A DNA stretch of 64,000 bases from Parietichytrium sp. I65-24A (Eukaryota; Sar; Bigyra; Thraustochytrida; Thraustochytriidae). The stretch spans positions 496,001 to 560,000 of the forward strand of contig BLSF01000013.1 in the NCBI GenBank assembly GCA_012862575.1, in the 5' to 3' direction. Below are positions 39,594 through 51,700 of this stretch, in pieces. A program made the translations under genes and the position numbers. Position 1 is the stretch's first letter. The number at the start of each line of letters is the position of its first letter. Below the pieces are notes generated by a model. The model was not told where the DNA came from. It did no database searches and worked only from the letters and a program-made list of their open reading frames with translations.

Positions 39594-40235
39594 ATGGCGG
39601 AAGCAAAGTTCAACAGCGCACCAGAGGGGTCCGTCAAGGTGTTTCACGCGCTGTACTGGTCGTCTTCGCCAGTGGCGCAGCTTGTTCACGAGTTGAAGCT
39701 GGGAGACAAGGCAGTGGTCATCGAGATGAAGGAGGAGGAGAGGCACCAGGATTGGTACAAGAAAATCAACCCCATGGGCAAGATCCCGGCGCTGGTGGAC
39801 GGAGAGGGCAACGTCGTGCTGGAGTCGGTGGCAGAGGCGATTTTCTTGCTGGAGAAATTTGACGACAAGAACGAGTTTCTTCCTGCGCAAGGGACCGCAG
39901 ATCGCTACAAGGTCCTTGAAGCAACCATGTTCGCAGTGACGGGATTGTATCCGTGCGTGGAGAACGGCTTCAACGCTAAGGCTGGGGAAGAGCAAAAGGA
40001 GTATTACAAAAATCTGGCACAGTCTCGCTACCTCGCGCACGTGGAGGGCCTCCTCAAGGACCGCACTTGGGTCCTTGGAGACAAGATCTCAATGGCAGAC
40101 TTTTTCCTCGGCTACAACCTCTTCGGCATGAATTTTCTCCAGTGGATCCCAGAAGACAACAAGGTTGTCAAAGACTACCTCGGCCGTTTCATGGCCCTCG
40201 AAAGCTCCACCTCCATTTTTGCCCCTCCAAGTTAA
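39594..40235 (+). CDS. Glutathione S-transferase-like protein
   Basis: 213 aa, ATG at 39594, single exon. Residues about 14-85 form a thioredoxin-like domain (VKVFHALYWSSSPVAQLVHE) with the conserved cis-proline block NPMGKIPALVD and the glutathione-contacting VLESVAEAIFLLEKF. The rest is the helical GST C-terminal domain with a WVLGDKISMADFFLGYNLF N-capping motif. It probably conjugates or reduces substrates with glutathione. The class cannot be told from these features, and a Ser in the YWSSSP turn could be the activating residue. The start is well placed behind a purine-rich leader. Confidence 0.88.
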   Translation: MAEAKFNSAPEGSVKVFHALYWSSSPVAQLVHELKLGDKAVVIEMKEEERHQDWYKKINPMGKIPALVDGEGNVVLESVAEAIFLLEKFDDKNEFLPAQGTADRYKVLEATMFAVTGLYPCVENGFNAKAGEEQKEYYKNLAQSRYLAHVEGLLKDRTWVLGDKISMADFFLGYNLFGMNFLQWIPEDNKVVKDYLGRFMALESSTSIFAPPS

Positions 40236-40800
40236 ACTGAATCTGCGACTGCTTTAGCTTGCTAAATTGTGATAGACCGCTCAGCAATTAATTTTTTGGT
40301 TTTCGCATCTTTCAATATTTTGTCGCCTCCCGCGTTTCTGACTGCTCCTTGATTCCGGTGAAAGAGATCGATTATTCAACAGACCTGCTCTCCCGCAGCG
40401 CGTTGCCCGAATTAAATGTTCCCAGTGCATGTGCACTAAATCGCCAACGTAAACATCCCAAACGAATAAATGATCCTAACCTGAGGACCACACGTGCAGT
40501 TCTCAAGCAACAGTCCACGCTGCGAAAACGCGGCCAGCGCCGCACCCCCCACTCTGGTGACCCCAAAATCAACAACCAACATTGACCGTCGATAATCATC
40601 GACGATCTCAATCTCATCATGATTGATCATTGGTGTAACGTAAATGCTGGGCATCTATGCGGTGTAGTAAGATGCGCTAGCGAACAGGGGGAACAAAAGC
40701 GTGTTCCGTGAGATTTGAACAAGGGTGCGCGCTCGCTAGCTAGTTCAACGGCGTCAACGGCGTTAACGGCTACGCGGAGGCGAGCTCGGGAAGCTGCATC
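40236..40800. other. Intergenic, no gene recognised
   Basis: This holds the 3' flank of the GST-like gene and the upstream region of the LRR-RhoGEF gene. GACGATTATCGACG-like inverted words near 40590-40606 are the only structure noticed. Confidence 0.5.
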
Positions 40801-43800
40801 ATGGAAGAGGCGCTCAACGCCGTCGTTGGAGGTGAGTAAATTTACTGGTTTTTGACTTTGTCTTTGTCTTTGTCTTTGTCTGCGTTTGTGCGATTGTGCA
40901 GTTGTGCGGTTGTGCGTGGTGGTGCGAATGTTGTTCGGCGGCGGCTGACTTGTTTACATTGGGTGACGTGGTAGGGCGGGACCCCGCAAGAGTGGCGTGG
41001 CTCGGGCTCGGGCAGAATGGGTCGAAATTTGAAGGGGAGCGGATACAGGAGATTTGCGACATGCAAGAATTCACAGGGCTCTTGTCTTTGGACTTGAGCG
41101 GCCACGCTGTTAGTGACGTGGAGAACCTGAGAGTGCTCCGCAATCTGGAGGAGCTCTATGTTCCGCGGAATAGGTTCAAGCGGCTGGAAGGGATCGGCCG
41201 CTTAAGGAGCTTGCGGGTGTTGGACGTCAGTGATAATGCTATTGAGCACATCCCCAAACAAATTGGTTTGTTGACAGAACTGCGGGTGCTTGACATATCC
41301 AACAACCGGCTGGCGTCTATTGGGGAACTGCAGAACCTCAGTCCGTGTACGAGTCTCTTTCGTTTGACACTAAAGCGGAACCCAATCAGCGCGGTGCAGA
41401 ATCTTCATGAGCTTGTGTTGAAATGCTGCGAAACGCTTTTGTATTTCGATGATCAAGAAGTTCAAATAAAAAACCATCGGGGGCCAGGCGCATCTCGATT
41501 CCTAGAAGGTAGCGGGGAAGAGTACAAGGAAAATGTCAGCAGCGATCTAGCACTTCAAACAGAAAGAGCCCGTTACGAGCGTCTCTCTCGAGAAAATGAG
41601 GAATTGAGATCGGAGCTGGAAGCCACTTCGCAACTGTTGGCACGCAAGACCTCAGACTGGGCAGTCGCCGAGGAGCAGCTAAGTAACTTGCAGCAAGAAC
41701 TCGCGTTTCTGAGAATCGATAGCGGCGGCCATGTAAACAAGATGGGAAGCTCGGCGACTGCCAGTAGCCAAGTCGAAGAGAAGGAGCAGTACATGAAACC
41801 TAGCAACCGACAAGGAAGCCGCCATGCAATCGATTTCGAAGATGGGGAGCACACTCTTACCAGCCTCCCACGACAATACAGTGCTGCTCATGATGCTGAC
41901 CTGGAAAAGTCTCTTGAGCAGGTGAACCAGAGTATCAAGCTGAATGGTACCCGAACCGCGGAGAAATTGGAGGTCCTCAGTGTGGATTACAAGGCTGCGA
42001 AAAAGACTTCGGAAACACTCCAAAGTCAACTCGAGTTTGCGTCCGCCACGTTCAATCGTACCAAGCTTGAGCTACAAGCGCTGGAGGTGAGAGAGGCGCA
42101 AAACAACCCTTCTGAACATACTTTATCGCTTCAGTCAACCTTTTCAGCCGAAAACAAAGATACCTTGGAACGAGGTGGGGCGTCAGGGAGATTGCAGATT
42201 GAGAAGCAGCAGGAGCTCTCAGACCTCTCTATGCTTGTGAGCAAACTTCGCAATCTGCGCAGCGTGCTGCGTTCGAATCTGGAGGTTTCACAAGATCTCC
42301 TGGTCCTTCGTACTGAAAAGCTCGTGACGTCTGAAGAGGAGGAAGAAGATGAATTTCGTCGCGGTATGCGACAAGAAAAAACCGACAAATTGGAAGCGCA
42401 ATTCAGCAGCTTAGCAATTAGTGCGGCCTCTATGGCAAACGATATTAGCGGCGTTCTCTCGTCGAGCGACAGATTGCGAGACGCTTTACCCGATCTGGCG
42501 TTCATTGAGATGCAGTCTGAGGATGTTGGGAACACACTTGACGCGTCTTTTATGTCCCAGGGATCTGCATTTGATGCTTCCATCACCCGCCTTTCAGAGA
42601 CTGTGTTGAAGGTCAAAGAGCAGGATTCAAGGGTTAAGGATTGCCTCGATAGCTGCCTGCAAAGAATTACTCAGGTGGAGTCTGCAATCGACATGATGAA
42701 CGTGGCCTCAATTGACAAGCCCGAGCCGCGCTCAAACCTTCTTGCAAAGCTTGACGAACTTGGCTCCCCGGTAGGTAATGGGGCCTCCATACGTCTCGAT
42801 TTGCTGCGTGCCTCTGCTGAGCAGGAGGGCCAGATTGTGAATCGATTGCAGGAGGAGCTCAAGGCTTCCAGTTTTCGCATTAGGGAGGTTCAGATAGCAA
42901 TTCTTAAACTAAAGAGCGAGTCTTGGCGAACGGAGGCGATGTTGCGCTCAAAAATGTGCGACATATACGCGAGAGCAGTTTCCACCAAAAATTCGGCATT
43001 AGAGGCTTGCACGAGAACAATGTCAAGGCTGGCTACTGACCCAAAGGATGATTATCGATCTCCTCAGTACGCTGATGATCGTGCAAGGTCTGGTAGCGGA
43101 GCGATCGCAACACCGCTTCAATCTCCGCAACCGGTAGGCGCACTTCTTAGTCCGGGCTTTCGACTTTCTTCCCCTCGCGATCAGAGTCAGTCTCCCAGCT
43201 TTGGTATATCTTCTCCCACGCCCCAAATGGAGTTCAACAATTTAAACAATGTGTCAGAGCAAAAAGCTCGTGCTTGCCGCCGACAAATCTACGAGGAATT
43301 GGTTGAATCTGAGACCAAGTACGTGTCGGAGCTGCAAAGACTCGTGAATTTGATCCTGTTGCCGATGAGGAGAAGATGCCTCCTGACGCCTCGGGATCTT
43401 CAGATCGTTTGTAGCAACTTTCACGACATCCTCCTGGTGCATGAGACGCTGCAAGGCGACATTGAGGGTCAGCGAGACGCACTCACGATTCTGAGCTCTT
43501 TCCAGAAACGCCTAGGCATCCTTCAAGAGTACCAGTCGTACTTTGACCAGCTTCCTGCGTCTATAGCTCTCTTTGACGTCCGTCGAGGAGAGGTGTCGGC
43601 TCTTGCAAGCTTCATCAAATCAGTAGCTTCCGCAGAAAATCTTCAGTCGGATGCCACCTCTCTTTGGCTTCTCCCTCTTCGGCGGATACTGCACTATGAG
43701 AAAACCTTCGCAAGGCTGTTGGCGTTGAATACTTCGAGCGCAAGCTCCGCCATTCGTACCAAAGTCTCCATGCTTGCTTCTGCTGTCACGAATTTGCTGC

Positions 43801-45284
43801 AAGGAGTTTGCTCGGAGGAGAAGAGGATCTTGGAGCACGCAAATACGATTGAGCACGTTCAAAGGTTGCTTCCGGGCCACTCTCTGCTCGGTTCGTTGGA
43901 GAAAGTTTGGCTTTCCGATGCACGCGTATATTGTGAGCAGCGAAGGGTACTTGCCCACGTTCAGACCGTGCAGACGATGATTCTCATACCTGGCAAGAAA
44001 GCTGCAACATTGAAGAAAGGCGTGTGTACTGTTTTCACGGACTTTCTTGTCCTGTCCGCGTTTCCGAACAAATGGCGTGCAACGTTTCCAGGAGAGACCG
44101 CGAAGCTCCGTGCCTGTTGTGTGATGAGACTAAAGGATGGTTTGTCAAGCTCGCGGCCTTTTGCTACGGAGAGCGAAGGTGCCTATATTGGTTTGCAGCT
44201 ATGCTGTTCTCCGTTTGCCTACCGAGGTCGCCACCATCTGAGGGAAGACGATGACGGTAGCACGGTTGACGCGTCAGAAGACGCAAGGCAAGTGGAGGCC
44301 ATCTTGCAGTTTGAAGACCCTAACATCGCAGAGAGGCTTCATCTGGCCATCGAGGAGCAGACTCGATCAAGACCCATTCGCCAGCCATCTCCTCAGCGTG
44401 GCACCAACGTCACTCGGTTAAATTCGTCGAATCGGCTGAAACAAACATCAGACTCCTTGGCGCGGTCGTCCACTCCGGGAGATGTTGCGTTGAGCCGCAC
44501 CTCTGAAAAGGACGATCTGTCGTATGCTCCAAAATACCCTGGCACTGATATGAAACGAAGGAGAGAGCTAGCAAAACAGCTCCGCGAGTCGCGAAATGCA
44601 TGGCAGCGGCCTGAGCTCGAAAATGTGGATTCCAAGATGGCTCGAGAGCGCATCCGAATCCGGGATGGTCACCCACTAGCAGCAGAAACCTTGTGCAATG
44701 AGGAAGCATTTCAATTGAGGTCGTCTAGTACCGGTCCGACAAACTCTGGTCCAACCGCAAGTGATGGAGATTCAGAATGGGCCCGTTTATCCCAGGCTGG
44801 TTCGCGGCAGGATTTAATGGTGACGCCCATCAAGGTTCCACCCTCTCCAAGTGCTCGAGCGCTGAGCAAAACGAGAGTTTCAACCAGAAAAACCGATCAA
44901 CTAGGATTCGGAAGCTCATCCAAGCTCGAGCGAAACAAAGGTGTTCGACAGAGAAAGCTACCCAGTCCAAAGAAGAAGCCACAACCTCGGGGAAGCAAGA
45001 GCTTGACACCACCGCCCTCAAACCAGGGAACAGAGAATGATGTCGGGGAAGAGGAGGTCTACTTTGATCAGTATTTCGCCATTCCAGAATCTTCGTTGCG
45101 GCAACCAGATCTTTCCATCTTCAAAGCTCCGGCGAGGCGCGGCCCCCAAGTTGGAGAAGGTGTAGGATACCAGGCCAAGCGTCTGATTGGCCTCGGCTCT
45201 GAGACTAGTGAGTATATTAAGGAAGCGACCCGACATGAAGTGGACTTTTACAACAGGCTCGAACCTGGGGGTGCTGAGCAATGA
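40801..45284 (+). CDS. LRR - coiled coil - RhoGEF (DH-PH) protein, one intron
   Basis: Exon 1 is 40801-40831 (10 codons plus 1 base), the intron 40832-40974 (GTGAGT...GGTAG, 143 bp, with four TTTGTC repeats) and exon 2 40975-45284; 1,446 aa. Another acceptor (TGTGCAG at 40901) was excluded because it leads to a stop. Residues about 45-190 are leucine-rich repeats (LLSLDLSGHAVSDVENLRVL, LRVLDISNNRLASIGELQNL), and about 200-760 are coiled coil and disorder. About 770-1000 form a Dbl-homology domain, starting RRQIYEELVESETKYVSELQ with QEYQSYFDQLP. About 1010-1132 form a PH-like domain (GVCTVFTDFLVLSAF) ending in a helix. The DH domain would load GTP on Rho/Rac/Cdc42 GTPases. The tail is disordered and basic. 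Confidence 0.85.
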
Positions 45285-45477
45285 TAACTTTAATTATTCA
45301 TGAGTCTTGACTCCTTTGTTAAAAATAGTTTATAGACCGTAAACTCGAATCATGCAAGTGCGCAACCTGATGTTTGTGAATGTGCGCACTTAATAAGAAG
45401 GGATATCACATATGTTGTGTTCCCAAACCACGAAAACGTTCAGGCGAGGTGGAGACTTACACCTCTGCTTCCCTCAC

Positions 45478-47277
45478 TCAAAATTGTAGCATTTCCTGCA
45501 AGGCTTTGCTGCTCCACAAGTGCTCTCCTCGACGTGACACAGGCGACTGTTGGATCGCATTGGAGTAGTTTTCCTTCTCAAATGTCTGCTTGATTGGTTC
45601 AATCCTGCCCTTTCCGTATTTGTTCGCGTCGCGCATCAAATCTTGTGCGACCATCATTTCTCTGGAGCCGTCTATCTCGACCCTAGCATCTCGGACAGGA
45701 GGTATTCCAGAGTTTCGCGACATGTTTTGCAACTCCGCTGTGAGCTCCTTTGCGGTCTCAATCTCCTTATCCAGCGCGGCTCTCTTTTTCATACACTCTT
45801 CGCGCAACTCCTGGATGAATAGCTGTTTCTCATCCAGCGCAAAGGATTTTGCTTGAATCCTTTCCAGCTCTCGAAGAGCCTTATTCATTCTCTTGTCGGC
45901 TTCTCTCTCCTTTTCCTGCGCTCGTTGCACAGCTATTTGGGCCTCCTCTCGAGCAGAGACAAGCTTGTCCCTCTCTGATTCTATACAAGCGCGAAGTACT
46001 CCAATTTGAGACCGTTGATCAAGTAGCCTTTGCATCTCAAGCTCGGCTTTTTTCTCTTGGTCGCGGAGCTGCGCGCGCTGCTCATCCTGGTCCCGTGCTT
46101 TAAATTGCATCTCCTTAGCAAACTTCTGCTTCTCATTTTCAAACTGTGTTTTCTCAGAGATGAACGCCGCAAGTCGCGATTGATTCTCCTGTTCGATGCG
46201 CGCCCTAAATGCCAGCTTTTCTTCATTCAAGCGAAGTTTTTCATTGCTGATCTCTGCCGTTTCGGACTCAAGCGTTCGTTGGAGGCGATCTACACGCGCC
46301 TCGTGCTCGCGCACCTTTCGCAGGCAATTTTCTTCAAAAGAACGCTGATCCTCCTCCTTGCCCGCAGACATCCGTTTTAATCTTGCTTCCATGCGGTCTA
46401 TTTCTAATCGATGCGCCTCGCGCAATTCATCAAGATCGCGATTTTGTTGCTCGATTTCGCGGGCGCGATTCTCTCTAAAGACATGCATTTCCTCGTCCAT
46501 GAAGACAATTTTCTTGGCAAGCCGCTCATTAGTGTCAGTTACTTCGCTCAATCTTGTCTTGAGCTCCCTTTCTCTGGCCAAGGATGAAGTGAGGAGTATT
46601 TTTACCTCCTGCAGCTCGTCCTCCATCGTGTTTCTTTCCCTTTTCATGTCGAGAGCAACCTTTTTGGCGTTGGCAAGCTCATTTTCGTACATCACTCGGC
46701 GGGATTTCGCTCGGTCATGTTTTCGGGTAAGCAGGGATATATCTCGGCTTTGAATTTGCTCAAATGCAAGATTCTTCTTCTCCAGATGGCGCTTTAACTC
46801 GGAGTTCTCGTCCTGTAAGAGCTGAACCGCCACCTTGCTCTTGGAAATCTGATCCGACCACTGCTCCCCCAAGGCCTCTACGGTCTTTACGAGGGCTGGG
46901 GAGCCCTTTCCCTCCTCTTTGATGCTCGGCATACTCACAGTAACGCTCGGCTTTTCAAAGTCCTCGGAGTACCCGCTCACGCTTTCCCCGGCGCTCAGAG
47001 GACTCATTGCCTCTTCCTCCTCCTCGAACTCCTCGCTGTATTCTGCATTGAACTCTTCGCTGTATTCTTCATCTTGCACTTCCTCCTCGTCCTCCACCTC
47101 TTCCTCGGCGTTGCCGCTATCGTCGTCGGCTTGTTCATTAGCTTCACTGTCTTCCTTCACCCGGGGGCTCTGTTCGTCGCTGAAGGCGTCCGAGTACTCT
47201 TCGTTGGACCCATTCTTGCTGTCGAGCGACCCGATGCTCTCTGCGATGCTCTCCACAATGCTCTGACTGCTCTCCAT
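45478..47277 (-). CDS. Acidic/coiled-coil protein with YSEEF motifs
   Basis: 599 aa from the first ATG at 47277; the frame is open to 47409 without another ATG, so an upstream exon is possible. The N-terminal 150 residues are acidic and contain four Tyr-Ser-acid motifs: EYSDAF, EYSEEF (twice) and GYSEDF. About 160-540 is one long coiled coil rich in Glu, Arg, Lys and Gln (NERLAKKIVFMDEEMHVF). The C-terminus (GEHLWSSKALQEMLQF) looks conserved. Long coiled coils with acidic YSxxF motifs are common among centrosomal or ciliary proteins, and the CSPP1-like protein here has one too. I cannot assign an orthologue. Confidence 0.7.
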   Translation of the reverse strand: MESSQSIVESIAESIGSLDSKNGSNEEYSDAFSDEQSPRVKEDSEANEQADDDSGNAEEEVEDEEEVQDEEYSEEFNAEYSEEFEEEEEAMSPLSAGESVSGYSEDFEKPSVTVSMPSIKEEGKGSPALVKTVEALGEQWSDQISKSKVAVQLLQDENSELKRHLEKKNLAFEQIQSRDISLLTRKHDRAKSRRVMYENELANAKKVALDMKRERNTMEDELQEVKILLTSSLARERELKTRLSEVTDTNERLAKKIVFMDEEMHVFRENRAREIEQQNRDLDELREAHRLEIDRMEARLKRMSAGKEEDQRSFEENCLRKVREHEARVDRLQRTLESETAEISNEKLRLNEEKLAFRARIEQENQSRLAAFISEKTQFENEKQKFAKEMQFKARDQDEQRAQLRDQEKKAELEMQRLLDQRSQIGVLRACIESERDKLVSAREEAQIAVQRAQEKEREADKRMNKALRELERIQAKSFALDEKQLFIQELREECMKKRAALDKEIETAKELTAELQNMSRNSGIPPVRDARVEIDGSREMMVAQDLMRDANKYGKGRIEPIKQTFEKENYSNAIQQSPVSRRGEHLWSSKALQEMLQF

Positions 47278-48769
47278 CCTTCCGTCCTCGTCTCTCGCCG
47301 CGCCAACGGATACCTCCGCGTCGTCGACCGCTCTAAATGTACTCGTGTGTCTCTCGGCCGATGCCGCCCAGCCTGGAGACCTTGCGATGGCCTTCGTGGC
47401 CGACACCAAGTCCCTGCGTACACTCCGCTCAAATGCTGATGGTCAATTTCGCCAAATGCTTTGGCACCACGAGAACGCGAGCCAAAGCCCTCCTAGTGCT
47501 TCTTGCTGATGCGTTGGCCTGCTTCTTGCCGCCCCAGCCACGTCGCCGAACGCGCCAGGCAAAGATGATGTGGTGGCCCAAGGCTTCTCCCACAGCTGCT
47601 TCAAGAACGCGCAAAGCACGCATAGACATAACACAACACGCCAACGCGATGACGAGTTTGATGTTTTTAGTTCGGAAACAAAGATAGAAAGAAATAAACA
47701 AGCTCCAAGCCACGTCGCGGAGAAGACTGCGTGGCGAGGTTTCTTTAACTTTGACTTTGACTTCAAGAATGCTACAGAAGCAGCTCAGACACCTTTGCAT
47801 CATTTATTCATTTATTCCTTTACTCAATGTCTGCAATCAGCAATCAATCGATCGATCCATCAAACCATCATCCATTGATTCATTCATTCATTGAGTTGAG
47901 TGGTGTTCATGGGCGATGGATGGATAGATGAAGAAGTGAAAGCACGAAAAGAGCGTCAAGCTTTCATCAAATTGGACTAGGTCAGAGTCTATTCGCCATT
48001 CATTGTCAGTTCACCACTGAGTGAGCTCTGTCCTTCGTGAGTCGTGTTTGACTCCTTTTCCATGAAAACATTTTGTCCAAACTTACGAACAATTGAGTTG
48101 ATTGATTGATTGATTGACTCTGATTGGCTACGACAGCAAGAAAGGCAACTTCTTGTATTACTAGCCCCAGATATTGATACCCATAGGAGTTCGTGAACGG
48201 TAACATTTCGTTCATTTTTGTTCCGGAGAACCCTGCCACGCCACGTCGCCTCGCGGCGGCGAACAAGCGAACCGTTCGTTGCTTTCAAAATCTTGAGCGG
48301 GGTAACATCCGCACCCCTGCGCCGTGCTTGCATACAGGACCACCTTGCACGAGCGCACAACGAGGGCGCACATCCCGGACTCTGCCGCGGGAGCGAGTGC
48401 CAAGTCACAGTTTTTGCGCACTGCCAACACTGCCAACACACTACTGACACTACTGCCGCTCTGCAGTGAAAAGGAAAAGATCTGTAGGCGCAGTGGATGA
48501 TACTAGCGCGGGTCGTAGCAGGGCGTGGAGGAACCCGGCGGGCGTTACTTGAGCGGACAGCGCAGACCGAGCGACAGTGCATCGGCAGTCCGCGCGATAG
48601 GCGCAGAGGCGTGTGTGTGTTGGTGTTGGTGTCAGTTGTGACTGTTGTGACTGTTGGGACTTTTGGGACCGTGGTTGCGTTTGGCGTTTGGCGTTTGGCT
48701 GAGTTGGGTGTTGGGATTGCGGGGACAGAGTAAAGGTTGAAGAGGCGGGAGTGTGGCAGTGTGGCAGTG
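47278..48769. other. Intergenic, divergent promoters, no gene recognised
   Basis: About 1.5 kb between the starts of the coiled-coil gene and SEC31. It contains ATTCATTC/GATTGATT tetramer repeats (47850-47895 and 48095-48118). It also has a G/T-rich stretch before SEC31 (GTGTGTGTTGG; TTTGGCGTTTGGCG), whose reverse strand gives long Pro/Thr-rich open frames that look spurious. Confidence 0.45.
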
Positions 48770-51700
48770 ATGGCTGCGCTGCAGGAGATCGTGGACAAAG
48801 GGGCCACGACGGCGTGGTGCCCGCTGAAGGCGGATGCGCCGTACATTGCGCTGGGAAGCAAGGATGGCGCGGCGGGACAGGCGTTTGAGGACTACGGTGG
48901 AGAGCTGGGGGTGTATTCGCTGGATCTGAAAGCGGATGCAGGACAGCCGAAATTGGTTGGAAAGTGCACCACCAAGTAAGTGGAGGGTATTCTCGGATTT
49001 GGAGAGTCGTGAAAGGTTTTGAACGATGGCTGACTTGGTTGTTGTACAGTTCGCGATTCAACTGCTTAGCGTGGGGCAAGAAAGGACCGTCGGATTTGGG
49101 TATCATAGCTGGTGGTATGCAGAATGGCGTGATTAATCTCTGGGATCCGAAGAATCTCAACGCGTCCATCGCCAAAGTCGAAAAGCACAAGAGCAAGGTG
49201 AATAGCTTACAGTTTAACCCGCATTCGGGAACGGAACATCTCCTGGCGACTGGTGCAAGCGACAACGAAGTGTATATTGTAGACTTGAACAAGCCTAACG
49301 CCCCAACCGTGCACAGCCCTGCAGGTCCAGGCTGCCAGAAGCACACTGCGGAAGTCAAGTCAGTGTCATGGAACACAGAAGTCGTTCATATTTTAGCCAC
49401 AGCTGCTTTGGACGGGGCTTGCACAGTATGGAGCTTGAAGGCGAAGAAACTGTGGGCAGAGATCCGAGACCCCAGTGGCGCAGGATTCTCAGCGATCGCT
49501 TGGAGCCCTGCACAAGGGCTGCATCTCTTGACGGCTTCAAATGACGATAGAGACCCTGTGCTTCGTTTGTGGGACCTACGCAGCTCCACCACGACACCGC
49601 TCGCAGAGTACCGTGGTCACACTGCTGGAATCTTTTCGCTGTCGTGGTGCCCGTCGGATCCGTCTTTCGTCATGTCTTGCGCCAAAGACAACAAAACTTT
49701 TCTGTGGGACCTGTACACTGGCAAGCCTGTATACGAGCTGTCTTCTGGTGGACCGCACCGGGCGGCACCAGAAGGCGGACTAGGTTCTCTGAATGGGTTC
49801 GGAGGGAACGCTTCTTCGGCATTTGGCATGTCTGATGGCCCAGGGGGAGCTGCTGCTGCTTTTGGTGGCGGCGTCTCTGGTGCCGGGGATGTGTTCGGCC
49901 AGTCAAGTGGGCTTAACGCTGGGTCCAGCGGACGCCGTTATCAGGTAGAATTCTCGCCACACGAGCGCGCGGTGTTTTCCACGTGCTCTTTCGACCGCAA
50001 GGTTCAGATTTTCTCCATCAGCGGAGGAGGTGGTGGCGCGGCTTCTGCCCACAAGGCGACAGGCTCTAACCCACCTTACAACATGCGTGCCCCAACCTGG
50101 ATGAAGAGGAAGACCTCTGGCGCCTTTGGATTTGGTGGCCATTTTGTCTCATTTGGTTCACCAGATGCGGCGCACGCAGATAAGCCAGGTTCGGGCCCAC
50201 GTCAAGGCTCTGTTAGACTTTTCAAGGTGGTAGATGATAAAGACATCGCCAATCATTGCGTGGAGTTTGACAATGCTCTGACGAGTGCAGTAGAGATGGA
50301 CATGCAAGCTCAACAAGGGATGAACGACCCCAGCGTTGGGGAGTCCGCGCGATGGGGAAACCTGATGCAGCTTTGCCAAATGAAAGCTGAGAGTGCCGGA
50401 AACAAAGCGGAGAAAGATTCATGGAGCTTCATGAAGATTCTGTTTGAGCCTGCCGCGCGGGAGAAGATCTTGCAACAGCTAGGGTTTGATATTGATGCAA
50501 TTAACTCTTTGGTTGCTTCTCTCGACAAGCGAGTCACAGAGGAGGAAGAGAAGCAAGAGCAGCAATTTCAAGACGAGAACGTGCATGGCTATGCTCAGGA
50601 TAATGGCTCGATGATGCAGCAACACCAACAGCCAGATCAGTACCAAGAGCATCATCAGCACCAACAACCTCATCAAGCTCCATTTGGCGGTGCTGATCCT
50701 TCTCATTTCTTTGGTGCATCGAATGGCGGTTCTGCCCACAACGCATTCGATGAGGTTCCAGCCGAAGATGCGGCAGGTGCTACTCCCAACAACCACGAAG
50801 AGGGAGGAGATGCCCCAGGTTCTCCGGAAAATGGCCCTTCTGCTCCTCCAGCTTCTCCTGTTCCGCCAAGCTCCCCTGTGCCACCGGAGCAGTCCCCAGA
50901 TCAGGACCTCGTTGCGAGCGTCACCAGGCGATTGGAGGATGTTTCCTTAGACGACGTAGAGGTGAAAGACTCCAAAGTTGATGATATTATCAGCAAGGCG
51001 CTCTTGATCGGAAATTTCCCTGTCGCGGTTGACATTTGTTTGGAACACAATCGCTTCGCAGATGCCCTTCTGTTGTCTTCCTGTGGCGGTGGCGATTTGT
51101 GGAACGAGACGTTGCAAAAATACTTGGATCGGTTCTACCCAAAGAAGCCCTACATTCCAGTCCTGGCAGCTGTGCTGAAAACAGATATGGAGGGATACGT
51201 CCAGCGCACAAGCGTGAGCGGCGACAAATGGAAAGAAGTTCTTGCCGTAGTGTCCCAGTATGGACGGTCTGAGCAGGTTCCTGCCCTTTGTGAGATTCTG
51301 GCGAACAGGCTTGAGACCGAACGAGACGATGAGGAGGCGATCATTGCTGCTTGCTTTTGCTACATTTGCGCCAAAAATGTCGAGAAGACCGTCCACATCT
51401 TCATCAAGCAGGGACTCAGCGCTGCATTGGCTGGCGGGTTTGACGGAAGGTTTGCCTTGTCCCGCTCGATTGTAGAGCGCACAAGCGTTTACCAGCACGC
51501 GCTAACAGATTCAAATAGCATGCTCGGTGTCGCGAACGTCATGGAGCAGTACATTGCCTATGCTGAAGTGTTGGCGTCCCAAGGATTGCTCGAGTATGCC
51601 GCCAAGTACATATCTGCACTGGACACGTCAGTCCGCGCAGCGAATGTACAGCAAGCCTACGACGCGCACGGAAACGTGGTGGAGACTTCCGACATCGACC

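Noticed and set aside
40896-40975. The GTG-started frame MQLCGCAWWCECC as N-terminus of the LRR-RhoGEF protein
   Set aside because: It has no ATG and lies in the intron between the 40801 exon and the GGTAG acceptor at 40974. The spliced model keeps frame and gives a proper start.
45478-47277. Assigning the acidic coiled-coil protein to FBF1 or another named centrosomal protein
   Set aside because: Only generic coiled-coil similarity is visible. No diagnostic motif supports one family.
47989-48861. 290-codon minus-strand frame upstream of SEC31
   Set aside because: Its start lies inside SEC31 exon 1 antisense, and the rest covers simple repeats. No domain or plausible start was seen.
48450-49376. 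308-codon minus-strand open frame rich in Pro/Thr over the SEC31 start
   Set aside because: It overlaps the well-supported SEC31 exons antisense. Its composition comes from the reverse of G/T-rich promoter and coding DNA.
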